From positions 124,017,583 through 124,081,582 of the forward strand of contig NC_134548.1 in NCBI RefSeq assembly GCF_050624435.1: a DNA stretch of 64,000 nucleotides, given 5' to 3'. The notes beneath the pieces were generated by a model. That model made no database searches and had not been told where the DNA came from. It saw only the letters and a list, made by a program, of their open reading frames with translations. Shown piece after piece: positions 12,060-23,371 of this stretch (positions within the stretch are counted from its first letter, which is position 1; every line of letters begins with the position of its first letter). Source of the DNA: Tenrec ecaudatus (Eukaryota > Chordata > Mammalia > Afrosoricida > Tenrecidae). Both the position numbers and the translations under genes were made by a program.

Positions 12060-12972
12060 CATATACACAAACTCCACAATTAGTCTGTTGGATACAATCG
12101 AGGGATTCGGCAAGGTAGCAGGATACAAAGTTAATAACCAGAAATCAATCGGATACCTGTATACCAGTGAATAAAGGTAAGAAATATTTATTAAGAAAAC
12201 AATAACATTCACAATAACCACACAAAAGATGAAATACTTAGGAATAACCTTTATTAAGATACAAAAGACCTATACAGAGAAAACTTCAGAAAATTACAAG
12301 AAACAAACAAAAAAGACGTACATAAATGAAAGAACATCCTGTGCTTATAGGAAAGCAGACTTAATATTTTGAAAATGTCAATACTACCCAAAACTATCTG
12401 CAACTGTAACGCAATCTTAATCCAAATCCCAAATACATTCTTTAAATTTGTGGGAAAAAACTAATTACAAATTTCATATGGGTAGGCAAAAGACCTAGGA
12501 TAAGCAAAGGTCATCTTTTGAAAAAGAACCAAGTAGGAGATCTTATACTACCTGACAGTATTCACCACAACTTGGTTCTGGTACCAAGAGAGGTATTTAG
12601 ACCAGGATTATAGGAGAAAACCCAGACATAAATGCATCAGCCTACAGGCAACAAATGTTTGACAATGGAACAAAGACAAACTCTTCAATGAAAGGTGTTG
12701 GACAGACTATATTTCCATATGCAGAAGAATAAAACAAGATCCATATGTTTCATCGTGCACAAAAATGAACTCAAGATTAATGAAGACCTACACGTAAAAC
12801 CCAGAGATATCAGTATCATCCATGAGAAAACTAAAACAAACTTAAGGGCCCAAGATTGACTACCAAGTACAATAAAGGAGTCACACACATTGGATGATAA
12901 AATAGATGAGTCAGACATGCTAAAATTGCATTATTTATACACATCAAAAGACTTCATGAAAAGAATAAAATG
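12060..12972 (+). mobile_element. L1 ORF2 relic, left part
   Basis: A degenerate L1 ORF2 segment. Its translation runs through a GFGKVAGYKVNNQKSIGYLY-like region of the reverse transcriptase to IDESDMLKLHYLYTSKDFMK, matching the usual L1 order. Stops and frameshifts are present. It breaks at 12972 inside the C-terminal part and continues at 15061. Confidence 0.8.
12958..12972. repeat. Left target-site duplication
   Basis: GAAAAGAATAAAATG here is matched by GAAAAGAGTAAAATG at 15061-15075 (14 of 15). This marks the insertion point of the nested block in the L1. Confidence 0.8.
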
Positions 12973-14364
12973 TGGGGGAGGTGGGGGGTAAGAAAGTGGT
13001 GTTAAAGTAGTGAGGTAAGGTGTGGGAGGCCTGGTAGGGGATGATCAAGGGTAATGTAATGAAGAGGTATTGCTGAAACCCAGGTGGGGACTGAGCATGG
13101 TAAAGGGAGGAGGAAAGTCCAGGGAAATAGAGGAAAGAGCTGGGAAGCAAAGGGCATTTATAGAGGCCTAGACAAAGACATGTACAAATGCAAATGTTTG
13201 TACAAGGATGGGGAAATAGATCTGTGTGCCTATATTTATAGGTTTAGTATTACGGTGGCAGAAGGACATTGGGCCTCCACTCAAGTACTCCCTCAATGCA
13301 AGAATACTTTCTTCTATTAAATTGGCGTTCTATGATGCTCACCCTTCTGACACAACCGCTGAAGACAAAGCGGGTGAATAAGCAAATATGGTGAAGAAAG
13401 CTGATGGAACCTGGCTATCAAAAGATATAGCGTCTGAGGCCTTAAAGGCTTGAAGATAAACAAAGAACAAAAAATCATATCATTGGGTGCATACCTCCAT
13501 GATACGATTGCTGAGGACAAACGGGTGCATAAGCAAATGTAGTGAAGGAAGCTGATGGTGCCCGGCTATCAAAAGGTATAGCGTCTGGGGTCTTAAAGGG
13601 TTGAAGGTAAACAAGCAGCCATCTAGCTCAGAAGCAACAAAGCCCACATGGAAGAAGCATACCAGCATGTGTGATCACGAGGTGTCAAAGGGAGCAGGTA
13701 TAAGGCATCATGAGAACAAAAATATCTTACCATAGTGAATGAATGGGGAAGTGCAGAGTGGAGACCCAAAGCCCATTTGTCGGCCACTGGAGATCCCTTT
13801 GCGGAGGAGTCTAGGGGAGGAGTTGTGTCAGTCCGGGTGCGATGTAGCACAGATGAACAATACAGCTTTCCTCTTGTTCCTAAATGCTTCCTCCCTGCCC
13901 TCCACCCCTATCAAGATCCAAATTCTACCTTGCAAGTCTGGCTAGACCAGAGGATGTACACTAGTACACATAGGAGCTGGAGGCACAGGGAATCCAGGGT
14001 GGATGATACCTTCAGGACTAGGGGTGTGAGTGGCGATACTGGGAGGGTAGAGGGAGAGTGGGTTGCAAAGAGGGTACCGATTACAAGGATATACATGTGA
14101 CCTCCTCCCTGGGGGACAGACAACATAAAAGTGGGTGAAGGGAGACATGGGACAGGACAAGGTATGACAATAATTTATAAATTATCAAGGGCTCATGAGG
14201 GAGGGAGAGCGGGGAGGGAGGAGAAAAAGAGAGGACCTGATGCCAAGGGCTTAAGTGGAGAGCAAATGCTTTGAAAATGATGAGGACAATGAATGTACAG
14301 ATGTGCTTTACACAATTGATGTATGTATTGTGATAAGAATTGTAAGAACCCCTAACAAAACATT
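12973..14364 (+). mobile_element. LINE-type repeat inserted into the L1
   Basis: A 1.4-kb, 5'-truncated plus-strand copy of the family at 7757-9975, with the duplicated internal unit (13320-13700), the G-rich tract near 14195-14225 and the end TTGTGATAAGAATTGTAAGA followed by A-rich tail. Its A-rich tail is itself interrupted by the antisense block at about 14365-15044. Confidence 0.78.
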
Positions 14365-15044
14365 TTTTTCTTTTTTAAAAAAATTTAAAAACATTTTATT
14401 AGGGCCTCATACAACTCTTATCACAATCCATACATACACAAACATCAATTGTATAAAGCACATCTGTACATTCTTTGCCCTAATCATTTTTTTTCCTTTT
14501 TTTTTTTTACATTTTATTAGAGGCTCAAACAACTCTTATCACAATCCATACATATACATACATCAATTGCATAAAGCACATCCGCACATTCCCTGCCCCA
14601 ATCATTCTCAAAGCATTTTGCTCTCCACTTAAGCCCTTGGCATCAGGTCCTCTTTTTTTTTTTCCCTCCCTCCCAGCTCCCCGCTCCCTCTTGTGCCCTT
14701 GGTAATTTTTACATTGTTATTTTGTCATATCTTGCCCTATCCGGAGTCTCCCTTCCCCCCCTTCTCTGAGGTTACATGTGGATCCTTGTAATCAGTTCCC
14801 CATTTCCAACCCACTCACCCTCCACTCTCCCAGCATCGCCCCTCACACCCTTGGTCCTGAAGGTATCATCCACCCTGGATTCCCTGTGCCTCCAGCCCTC
14901 ATATGCACCAGTGTACAACCTCTGCCCTATCCAGGCCTGCAAGGTAGAATTCGGATCATGGTAGTTGGGGGGAGGAAGCATCCAGGATCTGGGGGAAAGC
15001 TGTGTTCTTCATCGGTACTATCTCGCACCCTAATAAAACATTTT
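14365..15044 (-). mobile_element. Antisense LINE-type copies nested in the tail
   Basis: Two antisense 3' ends of the same family lie here (about 14393-14487 and 14508-15030), each preceded by a T-rich tract that is the copy of the poly(A). The flanks CTAACAAAACATTTT (14352-14366) and CTAATAAAACATTTT (15030-15044) look like a target duplication inside the tail of the plus-strand copy. Confidence 0.65.
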
Positions 15045-15060
15045 ATAAAAATTTTAAAAA

Positions 15061-16010
15061 GAAAAGAGTAAAATGAGAGCCCACAGATTGGGAGAAAATG
15101 TTTACCAATGACATATCAGGGCAAGAGTTTAATTACCAAAATATACAGAACTCTACAACAGCTCAATAAGAAAATAATAAATGACCGGATTTTAAAAAGT
15201 GTGGAAATATATAGACAGACAGTTCACCCAAAATGAAATACATTTGGCTAATATACACTTGAAAAAATGCTCCTGATCACTAGCCATTCTGGAGATGCAA
15301 ATTAGAAGCACAAACAGAGAATAACAAATGCTGGATAGCTTGTGGAGAGAATGAGACTCATATATACTGTCGGTGAACTTGGGAATACATGCAACTACTA
15401 TGGAAAAGTATATGGCAATATTTAAAAGCAACTGGAAATTAAAATCCCATACAATGCAGCAATAGCACTATTAGGCATATACCCCACATAAAAACAATAC
15501 AAAACACGAGTTAATGTATGCTCTCCCATATTGATAGCAGCGCCGTTCACAATAGCAAGAAACTGAAAGCAGCTGAAATGCCCAGCAGCAGAAGAATGGA
15601 TGAAGAAACTATGGCACATACACACAATGGAGCACTATGCATCCCTAAGAAACAGGGATGTAAGCATGAAACAGCGCATGACATGGAAGGACCTGGAAAC
15701 CCTTATGCTAAGTGAAGTTAGTCAATCACAAAAAGGACAAATATTGTATGAATCCACTCCTATAAGGAGAAACACCAATTGAACAAATCTGAGAGGCTAA
15801 ATCCCAAAGGGATAGAAAGTCTGTTTACTGGCTATGAGACATATATTATCCCCTCATATATGCACTTCATAGGAACCACTTCAAAAGAAGAAACCTTACA
15901 TTAGCTGGGGTCACTCCTTCAAGAACGGGGAAGAGGGAGATGACCTACTTGATGCCCCAAAACACTGAGACAAAACTGCAAAAAATCAACAGGTATTTCA
16001 TAGTGAGAGG
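15061..16010 (+). mobile_element. L1 ORF2 relic, right part and 3' end
   Basis: This continues the interrupted L1: ATTGGGAGAAAATGTTTACC and then the region equivalent to L1 ATMEHYASLRNRD and WKDLETLMLSEVSQSQK near 15600-15740. The coding frame is broken. The 3' untranslated part probably ends near 16010, where SINE sequence begins. Confidence 0.78.
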
Positions 16011-16034
16011 AGAACTGTACTGGAAAATCAAGAC

Positions 16035-16200
16035 CAGGGGAGCACAAGGTCCACAGTTTAAAACCACTAACTGCTCTACAGGAGAAAGATGGGGCATTCT
16101 AGTTCCACTCTTGGAAACTCAAAGAGGCATTTCTACCGAGCCCTCAAGGGTCACCATAAATTGGCATTGACTTGAAGGTGGTGTTGTTGGTTTTTTTTAA
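16035..16200 (+). repeat. AfroSINE, partial
   Basis: Lacks a clear head. The body and tail are present (CTCTACAGGAGAAAGATGGG, then GGGTCACCATAAATTGGCAT), ending in a T-rich tract. Confidence 0.7.
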
Positions 16201-16790
16201 AAAAGGAGCTTTGTAACAATTGCTCGAGAGTCCATGTGGTAGAGAGGCTGAGAATCAGAGACGTGTCTGTCTGTTTGGCTGAGAAGAGGTGCTGCTGCAG
16301 AAAAAGGGGCAATTTCTTTTATGTTTTCTGCTCAGTTTGTTGTAAAATGTTATCTTCCCTAATAAACTTCCATAAAAATGCATATTGTCCGTGACCTCTG
16401 TGTGGAAACGGCATCGAACTCCGCAGAGAAGTAGAATGACACATGATGGACGATTGGTATAGCCAGAGGCAGTCAGATATAACCTCCACGCAATTTCTTC
16501 ATAAACCTTTGTAAATAAAACAGTGCAGTCCCCTTCCCCACAAATGGACCTATTTTTATCCTTTTAATGCGTGTTGTCTTTGTTGCATAATTAACACAAA
16601 ACTAGGCATTTTGAGATGTGAAGTTGCAAAGCTAGAATGTTAATTGCAATTCCAATTCTATATTCATTTACGAAAATAAGTAATAGACCAGCTTCTGAAA
16701 ATACAAATTCATTTTTACTCCCTCTGGAACTAAGAACAGGCTTCAAGAATTCATGGGGAATTTCAATAAAATATTTTCCCACAAACTTTA
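16201..16790. other. Intergenic; possible old retroelement or 3'UTR-like relic
   Basis: Around 16330-16430 an AATAAACTTCC-type signal is followed by moderately G+C-rich sequence. It could be the end of an old LTR or a retrocopied 3'UTR; I cannot tell. The rest is unremarkable. Confidence 0.3.
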
Positions 16791-16791
16791 A

Positions 16792-17330
16792 TAAATCATT
16801 TTATTGGGGGCTCTTACAGCTCTTATCACAATTCACACAACCATTGTGTCAAACACATTTGTACATATGTTGCCATCATCATTTGCAAAAGATTTTCTAC
16901 TTGAGCCCTTGGTATCAGCTTATTTTTCCCTGTCACCTTCACGAACCCTTGATAAGTGCTAAATTATTAATATTTTCATACCTTACACCATCTGCTGTCT
17001 CCCTTCACCCACATTTCTGTTGTTTGTCCCTCTCAGGGTGGTGGTTAAACGTTGATCATTGTGATCAATTCCCCTTTCCTCTTTCTTCTCCCCCCACCTT
17101 CAACACTATCCCCATTTGTTTCTGAGGGGTTTATCTGTCTTGGATTTCATTTGTCGAAAGTTCTTATCGGTACCCGTGTACATGCTCCAGTCTGGAAGAA
17201 TTTGTAAGGTAGAACTGGGGTCATGATGAGTGGCGGGGAGGAGGCATTACAGAACTAGAAGAACATTCTGTGTTCCCTCGGTGCTCTATAGCACCCTGGC
17301 TGGCTCGACCCTTTCTCCCACAATTTTTTA
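16792..17330 (-). mobile_element. LINE-type repeat, 0.5-kb antisense copy
   Basis: Starts with the family 3' end (AATCATTTTATTGGGGGCTC) and runs to CACCCTGGCTGGCTCGACCC, where the copy is 5' truncated. It is more diverged than the other long copies. Confidence 0.75.
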
Positions 17331-19210
17331 AGAAGCTCCCTCACATTGATATTTCCTTTTAAATCATTTGAAATGGTGGTGAACAATAAACACGTGACAA
17401 TGTATTCTGAAATCTGCTTGGGTTTTATTTCATTAACGCCTTTCTTATTTTTTAATTGAGTAACAACACTCACAGGTTTCAGTGTTAAGGAATTTGAGTA
17501 TTTCTAGGTGAGAGAAAAGAACTAAAATCATGTGGTAAACTATTGTCAGTAAGTTAGTAGTATTGAAATTCTAAATCAACTCATGGCCTACCATGACCCC
17601 ATAAAGATTCCTTAGGATGGTGTCCTCTATTAGCTTTGGGGTGCAACTCTACCTTGAAGTAGTGGAAGGTTGTAAACACTATGTATAAAGCTAAATGAGT
17701 CCTTTTGATTGTAATAAAGCATTTTTCATGTAGCCTCTAAAAAGCTAGGCACAATTGTGTCTGGGTAGCCTAGCTCTGGAATGCCTGGCCACAGGGAACA
17801 AATTAGGACCACCCCCAAATGTGCCTCAGGGGACAGCTTGATAAACACCTCTCCAGAATGACCCAGGCAATAGGATGCAATGGAATGCTGCCACGAATGC
17901 TTCACTACTGAGGTCTGCTGAGAAGGGCTGTACATCTTGTTTTCTTGAATAGCGTGCAGGTTGCCGTAAGTCTTCTATCTCTTGTTTTTCCACTCTTAGC
18001 CCGTCTTACATCTTTTCATGAATGCAAAGAAACTATACATCTTTACTCCTTTGTTTGAGAAAGTCACTCTCTTCTCTACTGGGCTTCTGGATACTGGGCA
18101 CGCGAAGGGAAGCATTTACATTTGCTTGGGTTTCATGCATGTGTGTGCGATCACGTCTCTGTTTCGTATTCCATCACTGTAGCCAGAAAGTTCTAAGCAG
18201 ATTAACAGGTCCTTGGCAGAACTTCTAATGTGACAGACAGATAGAACTCCTAACACCTTCCAATAAGTGCATAATTTTACATTAAATAAGTGAAGTTTTG
18301 ATGCTGTAGACAAACATATTTCAATAATGACATTAATCAATAATTTTTAAAATTTTTATTTTTATAAGATGAACAATGACTCATTGAATAATTTCTGATG
18401 AAATGATTAACAGTTTCAAAGATAATTTTATATTCTTGAAAACTTAAGAGTATATTTAAATGGGCACATTTCTCAATAACTAATTAAGAGAATACTTAAA
18501 AGTTCCCATTGAATGTATGTGGCGGCAGTCCTACTTTATTCATCCTACTTCAATTCAATGACTCTTGGTAGAACATAGTGATTAATTTAGCTAGAAATTC
18601 ATGGCACTGAAAATATTAAAAATAAAGGCATTCTAATGTACTGTTTGTACATGTTTGTGTGATACTGCAGTATCTATTTTATCTTAATAAACACTTTCCG
18701 TTCTTCTTTCCCTGTCCTGTCTCCCAGGATCCTACCTTACTTCAACAAAGGTAATCACTCAAATTTCCCTAGCATCTCTTTTCACCCTGAATTTTCTAGC
18801 TTTCTAATCTTTTCAATAATATGATTCATTTTGGTAAAAGATTTGGTGAAAAAGTTAAATTACACTAAAATTGAACTGCAATTTCGTCCCCAAGGCTTCT
18901 CCCAACCTGTCAAACTTTTCATGCTTCAAATCAGAGGACTAGAGAAACTGGCTAGTTGGGGCTCCATCCTGCCCATACTTCTGCACTGGGCTGGAGCTTC
19001 CCGATGGTACTAGCATAAAGTGGGGACTGGGCAATGTCATTGCCCATTCACTTTCCAGTATCAGCTGGCAAAGGAGCTAAAGCCTCCAAATGAATATTTC
19101 TGATCAAATCCATTACAATATTTCCCATTTTTGCTCTTTGGCCAGTCTCCAGGTAGGGCAAGTACTTAATGCACTTGAATGCTAATTTAAAGAGGAGAGG
19201 TTCAAGCCTA
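17331..19210. other. Intergenic, nothing recognised
   Basis: About 1.9 kb without a gene or named repeat; short open frames only. Confidence 0.6.
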
Positions 19211-19214
19211 CCCA

Positions 19215-19330
19215 GAAGGAGGGTCCTTTCAAAATGATCAGTCCTTGAAAGTCCTGGGGGTGCAATTCTACTCTGCCACATATGGGGCTGCTATGAGTTG
19301 AAATCAAGTGAAAGGCAAGTAGTTTTTGTT
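19215..19330 (+). repeat. AfroSINE 3' fragment
   Basis: Only the tail remains: GGGGGTGCAATTCTACTCTG, then GCTGCTATGAGTTGAAATCA. Confidence 0.55.
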
Positions 19331-20835
19331 ACAGGTTGGCCATTTAACCTTAGGATAACCCTTCTTGATATGGACTCAGCTTCGTTTTTTCAATAACCCC
19401 TTATCCTTTACAGGTCAGTCACAAATCTGTAATCTCTATTGCTTGGTTACTTGAGGACACCTTTGTAGAACCAGGTAACAACGTGCAATGATTACTAGAA
19501 TAACAGCCACAGAGCACAATGGGAGTTGATGTACTAAAGTAATCATTGCCCTTAATAATATGCTTGTAATATAAACTTAATTTTGAACCTTAACTCTGAG
19601 TAACTATTATGAAGAAGATAAAAGAAGTCTTAAGATTCATGATTCTAAACTATTAATATGAGAAAATTTTCTGATACTCAAACATAGCAAGCTCCATTTG
19701 CTCAGCAGTGAGGTACTTGCACCAAGTTCCCCATTGCCTTTTTGGTGCACAAATTTATAACAATGAAGACTATTTTCTAAAGAAATAACTTTGCCATCAA
19801 AGTCTGCTTCCTTTTCAAACTACGGTATTTAAAAAGTCATTCGAGTTGTAAACACTCAAGAGTAAGCCAGTTTTAGGGTCACATTATTGTGTCACAGTAA
19901 CAGAAGTGTGAATCACATTGATTTCTTTAAGTCATGGATTCAGGTTCCCCTACAGCCTTCATACTTCATGTAAGTTGTTAGGAAAATCCAAATCTTCACT
20001 CCTGGCACCTTTGCTGCCAGAGATGTTGCATTATCCTGAAATCACACATAGTTAGCTGCTTTTTATTTTGGTTGACAAGGTAGTTTGAAATGATTACCCC
20101 ACTAGCACTGTCTTCCATATTTAGAAGCAGAACTAGAGGCATTAAACTGAGGTATTCTTGGTGGTAGTTCTGCTGCTTCCGTTTTGCCCCAGAACCAACC
20201 ATGGTATTGAGGATGAATCTGCAGGAAGGATTCTTTTTAGCAGGTAGCGATTACCATAGGTGCCCAACACCACCTATCTGTGGGGACTGTAAGATATTTG
20301 TAAGACCGACTAACATCCTTTTCAATTACCAGTCTAATTCTATGGCCTTACCTATGTGATGAAATTGTTGATTTGCCCCAAATCTTCACATTTTTGAGCC
20401 AGTAACAATGAGTTTCTATACATGGACTTATCAGAATAGCTTTAGGTTAAATCTCCAATTTGTAGAAATCAAAACACAAAAAGGTAAGTATTAGCAGACA
20501 ACATTTTGTGTCATTGTGCTTTTCTTTAATCACTAGAGACAATAGTATATATTTTACTGTGGGATAGGGTCAATTATTTGATGCCAGCTGATGGTCAGTC
20601 ACACTGATGGCCAGATAAGATTCCAATTCATCCTTGTAGGATAATTTGATGCCTACTTCAAATAATTCAAACAAAAAGTATCTTACAGTACATGTGCATA
20701 CATGCTTGCAAGTGTACTATTTGGTGGTTTGTAAAAACAGCTATTGCACATCTTTGCGGTTCTAAGAGAATCTAAGTATATGAGGTTTGCTTCTTATCAG
20801 GAGAAAATTAGCTTAACGTGAGTTATAAAGAAGAC
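19331..20835. other. Intergenic; one unexplained open frame
   Basis: Mostly unique. The minus strand at 19996-20202 holds a 68-codon frame in a slightly more G+C-rich patch that I could not assign. Other frames of the same patch also look peptide-like but carry stops. It may be a retrocopy fragment. Confidence 0.4.
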
Positions 20836-21045
20836 AAATGGTCTCTACCTGTTGGAGGCACTGATGCCTAAGTGCTCTGATGCTAACACACAGGAAAGTT
20901 GGAGGTTTGAGTCCACAGAAATGCCTGAGAAGAAAGGTCTTGCACTCTGTTTCTGAACAAGCAGTCCCACTGCGGTGCACAGTTCTATTCAGACAATAAG
21001 GGCTCATCTGTCACAATGAACTCCGTGGCAAATGCTTGTTTACTC
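20836..21045 (+). repeat. AfroSINE, diverged
   Basis: Head with GATGCTAACACACAGGAAAG and GAGGTTTGAGTCCAC (B-box-like), tail with CAATGAACTCCGTGGCAA. It lies just downstream of the NRK 3' end. Confidence 0.65.
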
Positions 21046-21473
21046 CTGCCCTGTGATCACGATAGTTTCTCTAGTCTAAACAAGGCAGACATCCATCTGC
21101 TTTACAACATAGTCCTTACTATTTTCATATTATGATCTAACCTTCGGTTCTTTACATGACTTTCACTAAGTCATACAGGGTTTTTTACTGATTTTCTTTT
21201 CCTGAAACTGCATTGAGGATTAATTCTTCTGAAAACTACTTGGAATCGAACTCACAGCAGGTTTCTTAACACCATGTTGTCAAATCTGGATAGAGATAGT
21301 GTCCAAACTCACCAAAGACGAGTGTTTGAATTCACAGTAACAAAAGTTACAAAGTTTGTGCAAAAGATGTTGTACACCCTTGGAGTACATAGAGCTTGCT
21401 ATAGTTAATTTTATATAAAGCTACATTTCGCATTAAACCTATTCTGTGCTACAGTATAAGTAATTTCTCTAGA

Positions 21474-21479
21474 TTTATT
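21474..21479 (-). terminator. NRK: Candidate NRK polyadenylation signal
   Basis: A minus-strand AATAAA lies about 115 nt past the NRK stop codon. It is the first canonical signal downstream of the stop. A longer 3'UTR using later signals is equally possible; only transcript data would decide. Confidence 0.35.
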
Positions 21480-21593
21480 CTTCCTAACAACAATAACCGC
21501 CCCCTCCCAAAAAAACCGAATGCTCATTAAATCTCAGAAATTTGAAGATGCAAATTGCATAGTTGTGATGCTTGTAAATGCTGTCATCATCTT

Positions 21594-21689
21594 TTAAACA
21601 CCATCCTGGCTTTGGAACTCTTCAAGCTTTCCAAGGGTCATGAAATAAACCCGGCTGTGGTGATTGCGCAGGGTAGAGGTAAAGAAAAG
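21594..21689 (-). CDS. NRK: NRK terminal coding exon with stop
   Basis: After a long T-tract and TTTTTTAACAG acceptor, the last 31 codons read LFFTSTLRNHHSRVYFMTLG then KLEEFQSQDGV and TAA at 21596-21594. The VYFMTLG core is the conserved end of the CNH domain in GCK-family kinases. The last six residues differ from the human tail as I remember it, but the length is the same. The exon is too short to be seen as an open frame by itself and was located from the upstream exon and the family ending. Confidence 0.95.
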   Translation of the reverse strand, partial: LFFTSTLRNHHSRVYFMTLGKLEEFQSQDGV

Positions 21690-23231
21690 CTGTTAAAAAA
21701 AAAAAAAAGACACCATCAGGATATGTCTCCTACATTTTAAAATTACATTTGCCCAGCAAAAGTTTTAAGTACTTTGATACAACTCGTCATTTCAAGTTAA
21801 TCATCACCTGACCATTATATATTGAACCCTACTATTTTTTGCTTAAAGAGTCTGACTTTATAATTACAAATAGCATCTTTCCGTGTTCTATATATTTTTA
21901 GTAAGTATGGATTAAATAAGTCAAGCTACTTTTTCATAAGTGGCATTCATCTGCTGAAGTACTTGCTTAGTTTGGTTTGAAAATTCCCTGTTGTTGTTTA
22001 CCTTTTAAATAACCCACAATTTTTATTAATGTTGTCTTTTCTTCTCAAATTAGGAGATGATAAAATTCTTTAGCTGCTATTTCCCCTCGCTGTGGAGTTA
22101 AGAGGTCATTGGAATTTTCTACTTTGTGATTTACTTTTCCAACACCAATTGACAGATAAGTTTTAAGCACACTGACTTAGACAGGGTTAGGCTGAGTAAA
22201 TATGGTTTGTGCCATAAATAAAATCAGAATAGAATATGAACACAAATATCAAACATGGGCCTCTGGGTCATGACTAGAGCATTCAACATCCACAATAATT
22301 ACACTAGAAAGGGTTTGTGACATAATAAAGACGATGATAATGACAAGCCATGCTAGCTCCCTTTGACATACCTCCGTTTATGGGCCAGACACTGTGAGAT
22401 GCTTACTATATAACCGTTATCATTAATTTTCACAATGTTATCCTAAGCTGTTGTTAATATTTCGATTTTGGAGATGAGGAAACAAAGGCTAGGAAAGACT
22501 AACCACACTTTTTTTCAGTTTCTGACACCTAGTTAGTTGTCAGAACTGAGACATCTCTTAGCACTAGTCAAATGAGTACCTTCTTTGATGTTAACTGCTT
22601 TACGCTAGAATCATCTGCAATGTCTTGTAAATGTGAACATTTTCTAATCCTGGCTTCATGCTTCTGTTTCTCACAATATGCAGGGACTTCAATATCTTAT
22701 ATAATGATCTTTTCTATGTAAATGGTTGTCAACATTTTTTTAATTGGCCTCATTTTTCTTTGGTGCAAAAATGGATATAATACCTACTATTGAATATTAT
22801 ATTAGCTAGCTTTCTGAAGTACTCAACACAAGACTGAATAATTATTTCTTCTGTTATTGTCTGTAACTTAAAGGTCTCAGAGGTAGATTGTCCCCAGCAA
22901 TCTGTTTACTATGTTTAATATGAAAAGGCAAAGGGCTATTGAGCAAAACCACTTAAGGATTTTGCACCAATTACACAAAATACCGACTAAGCTTTGCTGA
23001 GGATATAACAAAAAAATCTTACTTTTTTCTTTTTTAAAATTGCTTCCTTTTGATAACTAATGTCATCATTGGCTACATCAATAATTTGATACAAAATTGT
23101 TTTGATCAATAGTAAGTCCATTTGAAAAATACAGACAAATACATGCATGGCTACAAGAAGAGTATAATTTCCTTTAATTAATATTTAATGCTTGCTTCAT
23201 TTTTGCTATAACTGGACACTGTAAACAATAC
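21690..23231 (-). other. NRK: NRK intron (last)
   Basis: A+T-rich intron of about 1.5 kb with a MIR relic at 22330-22560. I see nothing else recognisable. Confidence 0.8.
22330..22560 (+). repeat. MIR relic
   Basis: Contains the MIR core order: GGGCCAGACACTGTGAGATG, a run like TATCATTAATTTTCACAATG, then GGAGATGAGGAAACAAAGGC. Confidence 0.7.
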
Positions 23232-23371
23232 CTTGTCCCCACGGGAACAAAGGAATCTCAGCTTCTTGATTGCTCTGCGCTTCAGCTCATTCTCCAGGAC
23301 TTTTGCTTGCAAAGAACGCACTTCAATGGCTTTTTGGTCCCATCCTGTGGTTCGCTGGGTACATTCGTAGG
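23232..23371 (-). CDS. NRK: NRK exon, CNH domain (140 bp)
   Basis: The acceptor is TATTTTTATTTTAG and the donor is GACAAG|GTATTG. The split codon gives Ala, then YECTQRTTGWDQKAIEVRSL, QAKVLENELKRRAIKKLRFL and CSRGDK. It is equivalent to the MAP4K4 TMGWGEKAIEIRSVETG to RLKFLCERNDK segment and leaves phase 0 into the terminal exon. Confidence 0.96.

Noticed and set aside
1-21470. A second gene downstream of NRK, such as SERPINA7
   Set aside because: I looked for exon-like blocks with serpin or other familiar motifs on both strands and found only repeats and short chance frames.
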